Source of the DNA: Hexactinellida sp. DTS-2022
Lineage: Eukaryota > Porifera > Hexactinellida
Length of the DNA stretch: 64,000 nt
Assembly: GCA_028753945.1 (NCBI GenBank)
Contig: JAPNXP010000006.1
Coordinates: forward strand, 3,472,001-3,536,000
Direction of reading: 5' to 3'
The number at the start of each line of letters is the position of its first letter. Positions within the stretch are counted from its first letter, which is position 1. Under the pieces are notes generated by a model. It was not told the origin of the DNA. It was given only the letters and a program-made list of their open reading frames with translations, and ran no database searches. A program made the position numbers and the translations under genes. Of this stretch, positions 30,569 to 44,000 are shown in pieces.

Positions 30569-31013
30569 AATTATCGGCTACCAAATTTGATTAAAAGTCT
30601 ACCAAAATTCGTTATACCTCTAACAAAATTTGTGAAATGTCTAACAGATTTTCCATTACCAAAATTACTAAAAAGTCTAACAAAATTACAGAAAAGTCTG
30701 ACAATATTACTGAAAATACTTTTCATTAATTGTAGGATTAGGTTAACTAGAGCAGTTAGCTGTATCAGAAATTTTGTACTTTTCTTTAATTTTGTTAGAC
30801 TTTTCATTAATTTTGTTAGACTTTTCACTAATTTTGTTAGATTTTTCATTAATTTTGTTAGACTTTTCACTATTTTGTTAGACTTATCATTGATTTTGAT
30901 AAACTTTCTAGTAATTTTGGTAATGGAAAATCTGTTAGACATTTCACAAATTTTGTTAGAGGTATAACGAATTTTGTTAGACTTTTAACTAAATTTGTTA
31001 GACCGATAATTAG
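30569..31013. repeat. Large palindrome built from TCTAACAAAATT repeats
   Basis: Left arm (30569-30672, e.g. GTTATACCTCTAACAAAATT) is the reverse complement of the right arm (30912-31013, AATTTTGTTAGAGGTATAAC) with few mismatches. Between them are more AAAGTCTAACAAAATT units on the left and inverted AATTTTGTTAGACTTTT units on the right. Both strands stay open for over 120 codons because of the repeat unit, not because of a gene. Confidence 0.85.
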
Positions 31014-31035
31014 GACCCTTATGAGAACACTACTG

Positions 31036-31413
31036 TATTCATTTTAATTGTGTACTGCAACCCGTTATAATATTCTTTATTTGAACCTCAGATTAATTCA
31101 TAAAAGCACAGGTGGATATATTTCATGGCAAACCTCATGATAATCCTAACCTGAGATATCTCGAATATGAACCTGTATAAATTAATGTGATGGTATTCTA
31201 TTCATATTTATTCAACTTCTTGGGAATATGAATTATTAACACAGCACATGTGGGCTTAACTACACAATGCAATATATAGTATGAATAATATTATTCTGCT
31301 TAATATTTGAAACAAGATCAACAACAAAGTTCAGACCGCTGGTAATACGATCTGTAACAAATGTGAATAGATATGTAATTCTAAATAGAAAATAGTATGA
31401 TATCCATTAAAAA
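31036..31413. other. Upstream region of the intact receptor gene
   Basis: AT-rich, no ORF. Contains the 5' flank of the first signal-peptide exon. No TATA box that I could place with confidence. Confidence 0.35.
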
Positions 31414-31479
31414 ATGAAGATTTTATCATATCAAATATCAATTATTTCCTTGTTGGAGATATTCTCACGACAACAACAG
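31414..31479 (+). CDS. Upstream alternative signal-peptide exon (copy 4), 66 nt
   Basis: ATG at 31414 opens MKILSYQISIISLLEIFSRQ with donor GTAAATG at 31480. Paralogous to 7927-7993. It is 66 nt, not 67, so it would join the lectin exon at 32391 out of phase; it is likely dead in this copy or spliced differently. The working start is probably 32040. Confidence 0.45.
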
Positions 31480-31572
31480 GTAAATGAATACGAACTTAAT
31501 TCTCTATCGGCCAACACCCTTTCATTATAACATTTCGGCTTCACAAGGGAAATATTATGATTTATAAATGGT

Positions 31573-31735
31573 GACGTTAGTAAGAACGTGAAAATGCGTT
31601 CGTTTATCCGCAATTCGTAATAAACAATGTCATTTGTTTTGAAAAGGCTTTGAAAATGACTGAAATAGTGTTCGTATTAACCGGAGTTTCGTACTAACCG
31701 TGTTCGTACTAAAGAGGTTCTACCGTACTATAAAT
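31573..31735. mobile_element. Degenerate pogo/Tigger-like MITE between the two signal exons
   Basis: Contains GTTCGTACTAAAGAGGTTCT and the TCATTTGTTTTGAAAAGGCT interior of the CAGTAGAACCTC family. The equivalent copy lies at 8061-8225 in the paralogue, so the insertion predates the duplication. Confidence 0.6.
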
Positions 31736-32039
31736 TGCATGTAATTCATCCTTGTAATATTCAGAAATTTTGTACATCTAAACTGGTGTCTGTAATCAAG
31801 TTGCATGGCTATGAGTAAACAAATCCCAATAGAATATCTTGTTCACGTGTAAGATATCTCCAATAATAATTACTTAAGATATTCGATACAATTGTAGGAA
31901 CTTAAGCAGGTGTTTTGTCCTTTGCACCCTATTAAAGTTCATACGTTTATCTGATAAAATGAATTATGCAAACTATGTGCTATGTTCTTAGTATAAATTG
32001 AATAAGTTTAAGTTTTAGCTCAAAATACTGTCTTTCCAA

Positions 32040-35000
32040 ATGAATATATTATTTATAATTGTGTTAGCTTATCTCTATTTGGAGATATTCTCACAGCAAA
32101 CAACAGGTAAACATATTAATATACAAATTTATGTTTCCATAAAGTCTAGATACATTATGTTTTAAATTAATTTGACGATTTAAATCACCAAAGTTTGTTA
32201 TATGTAAAGCAGCATAACTTTATTTCCAAAAGTTCATTTATATATTGTACTACTGTTTCAAATAATTATATGAGAGAAAAGGAATTATAAAATTTGTAAC
32301 TGTATATAACTTGAGTGAGTCAATGTTTCCAAAATTGTGATACAATTAATTTAATTAGTTATTATTTATTTATTATATCTAACTATTTAGGTCTTAACGT
32401 AGTTCAGTATTATTGTGTATCTTCAAATCATTACTGCTATAATATCAGTGATGAGAAATCTAACTGGGATATTGCTATTAATACTTGTGTACAGCAAGGA
32501 GACACATTATTTAAGCATATAAACCCTCGGATAAATGCAATAATTAAAGCTAATAATGGAGGAGAGAATTATTGGACTGGATGGAGGAGAGCTAGGAACA
32601 CTTCTGAATTTATATCAACAGATCAGGCTATTTTTCCATCTCATTATCAGGATGATTGGAAAGATACTAATCCCATAGATGACATTGACTGTGTGGGAGT
32701 TGATGGAGAAAGCAATAAGTTTCTATCGTTGGAGTGCAACACTAATAATACAGTGGTTTGCAGTATTTGTAAGTACACATTTATATACATTAAACATACA
32801 AATATTAGTACATATAGTTAAACGATTGTACATATATACAGAGAACCTAGTTAGTACGAACACGGTTAATACAAATTTCCGGATAAGACGAACAAACAGT
32901 TCCACAAAATCAGGTACCTACAATGGCAATTGGTATTAATCCGGTTAATACGAACTCCGGATAAAGCGAACAAATTTTTAACGTCCGTTGGTGTTCGTGT
33001 TAACGAGGTTCTACTGTATACATATATATATATTGCAAAATAAATAAGGAATTGGTTCATTTTAACATGCAATATGAAAATTTAGTGATTGATTTATCAT
33101 AAAAATATTTCAATAAGTGTGTGAGGAAAATATCAAAATAATATCTCCTAATTAATTACACATTATTACGTTTAATACTACTAATAATTAAACAACTGTA
33201 GATTCAGAATGCGTTATTGTACATATTTCTAGATACTGCTACCTGTAATACACTAGCACAAGAATACAAATATATTTGTTCTGCTGCACCAGTAAGTTGT
33301 GTTTTATCATTCATGTTTCCTGGATTTGTCAAATAAGTATTTCTACCTGAATTCTCGTCATCCTTTTAACTAAAAATTTGGTTGCGCTAGCTAGGATACT
33401 TTAGGATTTAGAATTATGAGCATAATCACACAATTCACACAGATTCGATAGTAATATGTTATGTGAGAGTCATTTATAGGCATTTTGAAGCTCTTTTCTT
33501 GTGATGTTAGAATAAATAACATCTAAGAAATAATTACTGTTTCAAAATATTATTCTACTCTGTATATTTAGTTCAGTTCTGGTATTCCAACAGAAAGCTC
33601 TTTAAGGAATTTGACTCTTAACTTTAATGTAACTACTGCAGATGATATTATACACTTCCATTACGATTCACACGGTAAGAATCAACTCAAGTAATTATGT
33701 AAAAATATATTATTAAAAAATATTCCTTTTAGGCACATTTATGGTAATCACTCGACTGAAAGCAAACACACAAACATATTTACCAATGATCGTATATGGA
33801 TCCTACAATAAACTAAACACTATACAGATAGGAACAGATACATTTAAAGGTAATAAACTATAATTACTGTGCCGACTATACTATAGTATAGTGGCCCAGT
33901 ATACTAAATTACTAATCATAGTGCTTTGGTATATTATTATTTTCCTTCCGTATCCTCTCCACAGAACAGAGTTTATTAACTAAGAGCCCAAATTTTCTTG
34001 ACAGGTGTCTCTTGGATTACAGATGTACACTTGGAGTTACGATTTTTTACTACATTTTTTTGGACACATTTTGTACCTATTCAATGTTAGAAAAGCAACA
34101 ATAAATAGTGCGCGAATAAGCAATTTATATGCAATCAATAGAGAATTTAAATCGCCACCTTTTCACAGTGCACGAATTTTCAATTGGGCTTAGTTTGGGC
34201 CACAATTGAGTTGCAAATTTCCTTTGTTTACTAACACTTCAGTTCAATTGAAAGTGTTAAATCTAATTCTATTGTTTCAACTCGTGATTATTATATTGAC
34301 TAAACTTGTGAGATCGAGTAGCCTTCTATTTTCTAATTGAAATCTAAGATTTTATATTCCATAACAACGACAGATTATGTGACTATATTTACTTCTGTGA
34401 GAATATTATTGCACAATGGATACACTGACATAATTAATTCGCTCTGTGTATAACTTATAGAGACGGTTCCGATTAGGGTAAATTGTTGACAGGGGGCGCT
34501 GTACTAAAAAAGTTTGAGAAACACTGCTCTATATTATATTAACCTCACTATTTACTAGTAGTATATAAATATAATATAGTAGACTAGTACTAGTACCTGA
34601 AATTGACCTGAAATTGACCTGAGAATGTGAAAGACCTGACCTGACCTGACCTGTATGAATATTTTTCCACCATGACCTGACCTGACCTGACCGTAAATAT
34701 TGTATATAACACCTGACCTGACCTGACCTGACCTGACAATGCGGGACCTTTTGACAAGCCTGGTTTAATGTTACAACAGGATCAATAAATAGTGCGGAAT
34801 ATTATACGTATTTATATGCATTCTATAGAGAATTAATTTCTACACCTTTTCAGAGTGCACGAATTTTCAAATTTGGCTTAGCTTGTGCCACAATTGAGTT
34901 CCAAATTTCCTTTGTTTATCAACACTTCAGTTCTATTAAAAGTATTAAATCTAATTCCATTGTTTCAACTTGTAATAATTAGAATGATTCAACTAGTTAA

Positions 35001-38000
35001 ATCTTACACTATTGTTTCAACTTGCGATAATAATTATAAATTTAACTTGTGAATTCGAACTGGCTTCTATTCAATCGCAGGAATACTATGCATAGGCGTA
35101 GCACGCGGTCCGGCAGGTCCGGCCATAGTCGGATCAGTTTTCACTTATTCTACTATATTATAAAGGACGGTCCGGTTTTTTCCGGACCACTTTAACTGTT
35201 TGACCGGGATTTTTCAGAGCCGTGCGACGCCCGTGCAATGGATTGAAAGATTGAAGCAAATTGTATCAATTTAATAAGGAATTTGTTGAATTTACTCAAC
35301 TCACCGTGGATAACATAGCTAATATAAATAACAGTTAATTAAAATGAATATTTGATTACGTCATTGTGGTTAAATCTGATGAGAAATCATTCACAAAAGT
35401 ATTTTAGATGTTTCCAGCGTATTTGAAAATCTAAGTTTAGTTTATTCCATGACAATAGGTGATTTATTTTACGAGCAATTAGAAAGTAAACACTGGCCTG
35501 GAAATAAAATGGCAAATACTTGACTTATCTAGCCGTATTATATAGTAGGCCATGGTTGGCGTTGGGTGAACATACATAGATAAATGTTGTCTCATCACCT
35601 ATTATATTCTAGTGAAACTTTAATATCTCTGAAATGAAGTGAGCTAAAAGGAAAATTCCAACACATTAAAGGTCGTTTCCTTCCGAAACACCTTTCTGAA
35701 CTTGTTTAACACCTTTATCGTGATTATGACATGAGGAAAAATCTAAAATTACAGCTGTAACGACAGCATGATCATTTGGAGGTACTATCAATAAAACAAC
35801 ACCAAAATATACGTGTATTGCCTTCAAAGGAACATGCTGTGGGCACAGCTGTAATTTAGATTTCTATAATTATCAAGTACGGAGAGTGGTGATTATAGGA
35901 AAAACAGTTCTACTAAAGAATATCAAGGTTTTTCGAAATTGTTAGGTATTATATTGTAATCTTATAGAAGACACAAATATTGTTATTCACAGTATTTCTG
36001 ATGCACAATACAATAATGCTTCTTTCATGTAAGTTGGTTTGCATTGTATACTCACTAGAGTGTATTTTATTTATTTGTTTAAATGATAGATTGAGGAGCG
36101 AAATAATTACAATTTACACAAATAACAATTCAACTGGAGATTTTAGCATATTATTTGAACATTATTACTATGTAAGTTTAATATATTATTTTGGCGAGTT
36201 TATGACAAGTGACTTCTATATTTTTCTTATTTTAGAACAAGTCCGAGTGTGTATCACAGAGATCAGATGGGTAAGCATTTAGTCACTCTTGTGTCTCTCA
36301 ATAGCGTTATACAGTAAATATTGGAATTAACGACATCGGATTTAGTGACATATCGGATATAGCGACCTTATTAGCCTGCCAAAAAAAGGAGTGTAGTTAA
36401 ATCAGGGTGTTATCCAGGCGTATTGAGCGCTCCTAAAGGAGCGTAATTTGGATGGATTTTAATCTAGGCGTATAAAAATCGTGTCTAGGCGTACAATATC
36501 GTGAAATGCTCCCATAGACTTAATACAAAATGTGCAAACTAGGCGTACAAAATGAAAAACGAACGAGCTCAAACTAAATCTAGGCGCGCAGAAATTTTTG
36601 TCTGGATGAAAGCCTGAGTTAAATCTAGTAAAGGTTAAACTATTTTGTATGTAACTACAATAAACTTTTCCATATCATCTATGTAATGTAAAGTGTTTAT
36701 TCTTTTAACTAGAAATTGGTCTGCTGAAGGATTGACTACTCAATATAACCAATCAGAAAGCAGTGTACTGTGTACCACCTACATTCATGGCTTAACTACT
36801 GTTTCAGTTTCAGAAATGTAAGTGTAGTATAATACAAACTGTTAAATGTGTACAATTCTATTTGGCACTCTAAAGTAGCTTATACTCCTATCAGGTGTTA
36901 TGAGCTTTTTTGAATGCTCTCTCATTTCCTGACTGTTGCATTCTGATAATGTTGTAAAGTTAAATCACAACAGCATCCCTCGAAACACTTAATAGGGACA
37001 CCAATTTATGCTAAACTGTTGGTATTAATTTGAACTCACTCCCTGCTATAATACGTATAATTTATACAGTAGAAACCGGGTTTTCTAACTATTTCTTTAC
37101 AAGTAAAAATAGTTAGAATAAACCAATTCTTAGCATATCTGCCAACTTTACAGGGGTTTAACCATTTTGGCTGTTCTGTAGACGTTACATTCGAACAGGG
37201 ATTTTTAGTTTGCACAAATTACTGATTGCGAGTCTAAACCGGAGCCTTGTACAGCTAACTGACTCAAATAGGTTGAAAGTTACAAGTTAGAAAAACGATT
37301 GTTGGAATAAACTGATAGTTAAAATAAACTGATAGTAAAAATATCGAGTGAGAAAAAAACGATAGAAATTAAGTACGATAACAAATAAATAATAAGTTTC
37401 AGTAAATTCTTTAGAAAAAACGATAGTTAGAATAACCCGGTTTCAACTGTATATAATCATAAGTTCCAGATGATTGGTTACTTAATTAATCTATTTAATT
37501 ATAGTAATGAAACAGATCCTATAACCATCATCAGTGAAAACAGTAAGTATGTTTCTCCAGGATTCCTGTTAACCTCAATCGCTAAATAATTTTTATTTTA
37601 GAGTTGAAATAAATTAACAAACAGTTGTAAACATTATATATATTTCTTTAGCTACAACTGTCACTACTACCATAGTCTTACCAACAGCAAATAATATAAT
37701 CAGCACCAGTGAATATAGTAAGTTCATCTGTATCAAATAAGATAATATATACAATAATTATGGTAACAAATTTAAATTTTAAATTTTTACTATGTTGAAC
37801 ATATAATACGCACTCGGGCCTGGCCCTCGCTTGTATTTCAAGAATCTTCCTTTTCAAATGATATGCAGCTTATTTTAAATAAAGTGGAACCTGATAACAG
37901 CTACAAGATACAGTATTTCCCACAAACCTGCCAAATTAAAGTCTGTAGCTCCTCAATCAAATCCGAACAAAAACATTTAAAATATCAACTTACCATTATA

Positions 38001-41000
38001 ACCTTAAAAATTAAAATACAGTAGTAAATATTTTATACATTAAAAAAAAGTTCCTATAGCAACAGTTGTCACCACTACCACAGCTTCACTAACAACAAAC
38101 GATACAATTGCCATCAGTGAAGATAGTAAGTTGATTTAAATGCTAGGACAGAAACGAATATATAGAACATTTGTTCGAAATGATTGAACAAACTAGTTAA
38201 TAATAGCTAACTTGTATCTAATATACTTTGTAACTATGTATGATTAAATTATTGTAACACTAACAAAAAATTATATTCAGTGTATACGGAGTCTTGAATT
38301 TCATTCAATGCTTAGTCATCGAAACGAACGAATATTCCAAAAAATAATTTCAGCCCTATTATACAAAAATCATATTTAGTGAGTAAAATAGCAATTCAAC
38401 ATTGCCATACATATTACATAATATGATATATCATATTATCCATTCTTTCAACAGATACTGTGAATTGTTCTTCGTCAAATACAAATCAAGGAATTTTATG
38501 TACATCATTTGAAGTAAGTTGTTTGAATTGAAAATGGAATTCAGAATTGTAATTATGTATTCACTCTATAGTTTGTAACGGATCCACAAAATGAAACCTC
38601 GAATGGGGTAAGTGCAAATAGTTACAACAAAAATATTACATTAATATATATACAGTCGAAATCGGGTTTTTTTGCCCCCCTAAATGCATGGAAAAAGAGG
38701 CAAAAAAACCCGTATTTAACATTAGACAGTGCTATGAGGTTGTGAAGAAACAAGGAGAAGCAAGGAGGCAAAATAACCCGGAGAGGCAAAATAACCCGGA
38801 GAGGCAAAAAAAAACTCGTGGCAAAAAACCCCGATTTCGACTGTAATAGTAGCCAGGGATTTTAAGATACTACAGTAGACTCGTTAATAGAAAAATGAAT
38901 AAGGCGAAATATCGATTAAATAGTATACAAGGTTAATTCCCCTAGCCGAGACAAATGCATGCAGGTGATTCGGGTAATACGAATTTCCGGATAATAAGAA
39001 CAAAATTCGACGGTCCCTTGATGTTCCTATTAACGAGTGTATACTATATTTATGCTACAGCTATTCAAGTAATATCGTATATGCACTATTTGTGCATAGG
39101 TTTCACTTCTACTGCAAAGAGAAGTGATATTACAGAGTATTCTATTGAAAGTGAATGTATCAACAGGAATAATTCTACTTCTTTACATTTCCCAAGATAT
39201 AGGTAACTTGACTTAATTAATAGTAGTTGTACTACAGTGGATGCCGGTTATAAGCACATCGTCGGGAACTGAACTTAAGGTGCTTATAACCGACATGTTC
39301 TTATAACCGACTTAAATTATACAGGGTATATGGCAACCGTTTTCCAACATAGTGTGCTTATATCCGATATGTTCTTATAACCGGTGTGCTTATATCCGAC
39401 ATCTACTGTATTGTATTTTATCGAAAAATGCGTATAAATATTAGTGCAATAATTTATTTTATTGTTTGTATTTTAGTTGTGATTATTACTCGAGTGAGTA
39501 CTAATGAAAATACAAATATACCAGTTGAGGGAAATAGCATAGAAATTGCAACAGATTCCTTTCCAGGTAATTAATTTCAGAAGAAAACTCAAATATTTAT
39601 TGGATTTCATAATATCCATCTTTAGCTGAAACAACTCTTGTAATTCTGGTAGACACAAATCCCCCCAAAACTACAGTAAAGTAAGTTAACCGAATATTAC
39701 TATCTGCACCGTTTATTTGGGACAAACTAACAACAACCAACATGTTCCAATGCTGTCGGCACAGCTGTAGTTTTAGATATCCAAACATGTTTCCCAATCG
39801 AACATAGTTGACCGTATATTCATAGTTTTCCCAACTAGTTCAAGAGGAGTGAATTTTTACAATGAGTCTAAATCTAGATTGATAAGTGACGTCATTTCGC
39901 TATTCGCCAGCAACGAATTGATTGGAGAACTAACGATTGTTTTCCAAATCGAGAATGTAGCTAAATATGTAAGTTTACATTCCATTGAATGAAATATATT
40001 TCAGAATTGACTTTTAATTATATATTCTATATTTAGGATGATGGAGTTACTCAATGCCTTTTTCTAACCAACAATACAATAGAGTAAGTATATTTCATAA
40101 TAATTAATTAGATATAGCGACTAAAATGATTTGACTAGAAACGCCTCACAATTTTGCGCCAGAGGAACAACGAAATTAAAAATCCAAAATTGCAGCTGTG
40201 CCGACGCATTTCCCTTTGGAAGCACTATCTTTTGGTGGAAACTGGTTGGGTGATTGATAGTGCCTCCAAGGAAAATGCTGTCGGCACAGCTGCAATTTTG
40301 AATTTTTTTCGCCATGTCATCATCACTATGAAGGTGTTAAACCATTTCAGAAAGGTGTTTCGGAAGGTAACAAGCCTTAGTGAGTTAGAAGTTTCGTTGT
40401 AGCTCTCTTCATTTCAGGAATATTGAAATTTCAGTAGAATATAAAAGGCAATGAGTCAGGATTTTTTATGTGCGTGTTGGGTATTCACCCAACACCAACT
40501 AACCCATTTGAAATATATAATTCGGAAAATTGTAAAACACATTTTTCTTGAAGATGTCATCACATCAAGGTGTCAGGACCCATTTGTAGAGGTGTTATGT
40601 GGAATAAGGATCAATTGATAAATAAATTGGAAGTTTGTTTCAATCTCGCATCATCTCTGAGATTTATGATGTTTAGCTAATTAGTATATAATTATTTTTT
40701 AATATTATTAATAATTTAACACCAATTTCAATGTCAACTTGAATTTATTAAGTTTATTTAATTGTCATAAATAGTAATTAAAATTAATTTGGAACAAAAT
40801 TTTAATTCCGCACACTCGATGACCCCTAATAACAAATTGGAAGCATCTATATACGTAAGTAAATAAAGACTGAATTAATTATAATTAATTACGTCAGTAT
40901 ATTAAAATAGTTTAAGAGTATTCTTGCAGAAGGAAATATAATCACATAATTTGTCGTTGTTATGGACTAGAAAATCAAAGCCTACTCGATCTTATTACAA

Positions 41001-44000
41001 GTTGAAACAATAGAATTAGATTTAACAGTTTTACTGAAACTGAAGTGTGAGTAAACAAAGTAATTTAAACCTCCATTTATGGCATAAATTAAACCCGTTG
41101 TTAAAATTTGTCGACTCCCATGAGTCCCATCAGAAGCAGAATTTTATGGTGAATCCAATGGTAAATAAAAATTTCGGGTTTATTATACCATTTTTTGAGT
41201 TATGGACTAGATAAATTTTCAAAGTTGTCAAAAATATAAAAAATTGTATATCCAAAATTTGGCTCGAGATGCACATCTGTAACATATGGGACACCGATGC
41301 TAAAAATTTTAGCTCCGGGGCAATCATAGGCGTCAAGTTTTGGAAAATATAATCAAAGATGGGGGGGGGGGGGGGGGGGCACTTGGGGGTCTGGGGGGGC
41401 CACTGGGAGGTTTGCTAAATATTTCCAGATTTGTTTCTTGAGAAACAAAATCTGGATATATTGAGTAAACAAACGTGATTCTCACCCTCTATCATCCCTT
41501 GGTCGATCAAAAGGACCACTTTCATATAAAAATTAAAACAACCGAAAGGTCCGGGAGGTCGCTCCCAGTGACCCCCCAGCCCCCCAATTAAAATCATGGG
41601 GGGGTCAGGCCCCCCCCCAAAACCCCAAACTTGGCGCCTATGGGGGCAATCTAACTCTGGCATGTAGAGCGGATACGGACTAAAAACAAAAACAAAAAAT
41701 CCAAAATTGCAGCCTGTGCGACGCATTTCCCTTTGGAGGCACTACATTTGGTGGTTGGGTAACTAGTGTTGCCTCCAAAGGGAAATACTTTCGGCACAGG
41801 CAGCAATTTTGGATTTTTTCGACATGTCATGAACGCCTCAAGGTGTTTACACCCATTTATCAAGTTGGTACTTGACATAGGAACGATTGTTGAATTTGAA
41901 GTTTATTTCTATCTTGAAACATCTTGAGTTTAATGCCATTTATTAATTATGTAAAGATAATAAATTATATAAATAGTTAAATATTTTAGCAATGTTATCC
42001 ACGGTTGGTTGAGTTGAGTCAACAAATTCCTTATATTATATTATTTCATTTAATCCATTGTATAGTAATACTAGAATTAAATAGAAGCCAGCTGGAATTT
42101 ATAAGTTAAATCAATATAATTATCGCAAGTTGAAGCAATAGAGTAAGATTTAACAAGTTAAATCAATATAATTATTACAAGTTGAAACAATGTACATAAT
42201 CAGATTTAACAGTTTTACTGTAACCGAAGTGTGAGTAAAGAAAGAAAATTCAACCCCCATTTATGGCATGAATTAGCCCATTACAAAATTTTGTCTTTTC
42301 CCATCAGACGCAGAATTTTATCGTGAATCCAATAGTGAAAAAATTGTGGCTTTAGTATAACATTTATTGAGTTATGGACCTGACAAATTTTGAAAGGTTT
42401 TAAAAATGTGTCCAAAATTTGTTAATCAAAATCATTCCCCAGGTGCAGGGTTGATAAAAATCATGATTTTTTTAAAAAAATCAAAAAAATCCGATTTTTT
42501 TGATTTAAATCAGATTTTTTTGATTTAAATCAGAATTTTGATTTTAATTGTTTTTTTTGCAATCTATATCACACTGGCGTATATTATTTGGCTAATAGGT
42601 TAATTACATTGTTAATGACTCATTATCAATGTAATTTGATTCATTATCAATGTATTTCTTTTCTTTTTTCGCAAAAAACAATAGACATAAAAAATCTTAA
42701 TTAAATAAAAAAAGTTTGATTTAAATCAAAGAAGTCCGACTTTATTGATTTAAATCAGACTTCTTTGATTAAAATCAGATTTTTGATTTAAATCATGATT
42801 TTTATTAATAAAAATCATTGATTTAAATCATGATTTAAATCAATGATTTAAATCACTTGATTTAAATCAAACAACCCTGCCCAGGTGCACATCTGTAACC
42901 CATGAGACACCTATCCTAAAATTTGGGATTCTAGTTAATTAAACTCTGTTGTGTGTAGAGAAACGGACTAATAATAAAATCCAAAATTTCAGCCTGTGCC
43001 GACAAATTTCCCTTTGTAGGCACTATCTATTGGTGGATACTGGATGGTTAATGGATAGTGACTCCAAAGGAAAAAGCTGTCAGCACAGCTGCAATTTGGG
43101 ATTTTTTCGCCATCTCATCGTCACTATGAAGGTGTTAAACCATTTCAGAAAGGTGTTTCGCAAGGGAATGACCCTTTGTGAGTCAATACTGGACACTATA
43201 CTATAGTATAGTCGGCACAGCAAAATTTACGCGCCTAAATGGAACCTTGTAAGAAAGCATACAATATTTGATACCTACTCTCATATAATGGATACCATTT
43301 ATCAATAGGGAATGGTCAACAGAAGGGATAAGTACAGTCATAGGATTCAAAGGAAGTATAGAGTGTACCACAAATCATCTAACAACATTTGCCGTCCTAT
43401 TCTCTTCAGCAAAGCAGTGTGGTAGGGATCAAGATAATATATGGATATTAACCTTGACCATCACTAGCTACACATTGTTGGGCATATCGTTGTTGTTTCT
43501 GTTTTCTTCTGTAGCAATATTCGTCCTCTCTGGGAAAAAATTCTTTTCAGTCGACATTAATATCCTTCATTTCAACCATGCGCTAAGTTTATTACTTGCG
43601 GTTGGTGTATTTGTATTCTTAGTGCAATCTGCGTCAAGTGTCCACTGGCTATGCACTGCAGTAGCATTCTTGCTCCACTTCCTTTGGACCAACGTGTTCC
43701 TATCATCTCTATCGATAGGAATACTAGTATTCTATTCCATTTGGGTTGTCAGTGTTAAACGCCCTTCTAAGAAGTTGTACAAGTATTTAGTCCCTATTTC
43801 TTGGTGTCTCTCGCTAGCGTGGTCTCTGGCATGGTTCGGATATGGGAAACTGACCAATCAATACCTAGCTGTCGATACGCATCCTAATTCTTCCGATAAA
43901 GACTGTGAATATTCTTGCTTTCTGAATCAAGAACAGAATTTTCAATTGTCGTTCCTGGTCCCAGTATACGTTATTCTTTTCCTCAACACCATTCTCCTCA

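Larger units (their letters stand above)
40183..43222 (+). repeat. 3-kb block of nested hairpin-headed repeats in last receptor intron
   Basis: Three hairpin heads (40183-40301, 41700-41813, 42980-43101) in one orientation, the last unit truncated and ended by the 18-bp palindrome (43195-43212). Copies 1 and 3 of the receptor lack the block: sequence runs from GAAATTAAAA directly to AATTTAC. Two hAT MITEs are nested inside (41325-41642 and 42446-42879). The last intron thus grows to 3.2 kb against 181 bp in copy 1. Confidence 0.85.

Noticed and set aside
30571..30967. Two overlapping ORFs of about 125 codons on opposite strands
   Set aside because: Produced by the stop-free TCTAACAAAATT repeat unit in a palindrome; low-complexity, not genes.
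41355..41380. Poly-G run as a G-quadruplex regulator
   Set aside because: Lies inside a hAT MITE nested in an intronic repeat; its length may also be a sequencing or assembly uncertainty.
42446..42879. GATTTAAATCA stretch as a regulatory homeodomain-site cluster
   Set aside because: hAT ends and the CCCAGGTG duplication identify a MITE with a satellite-like core; no gene next to it needs such a cluster.
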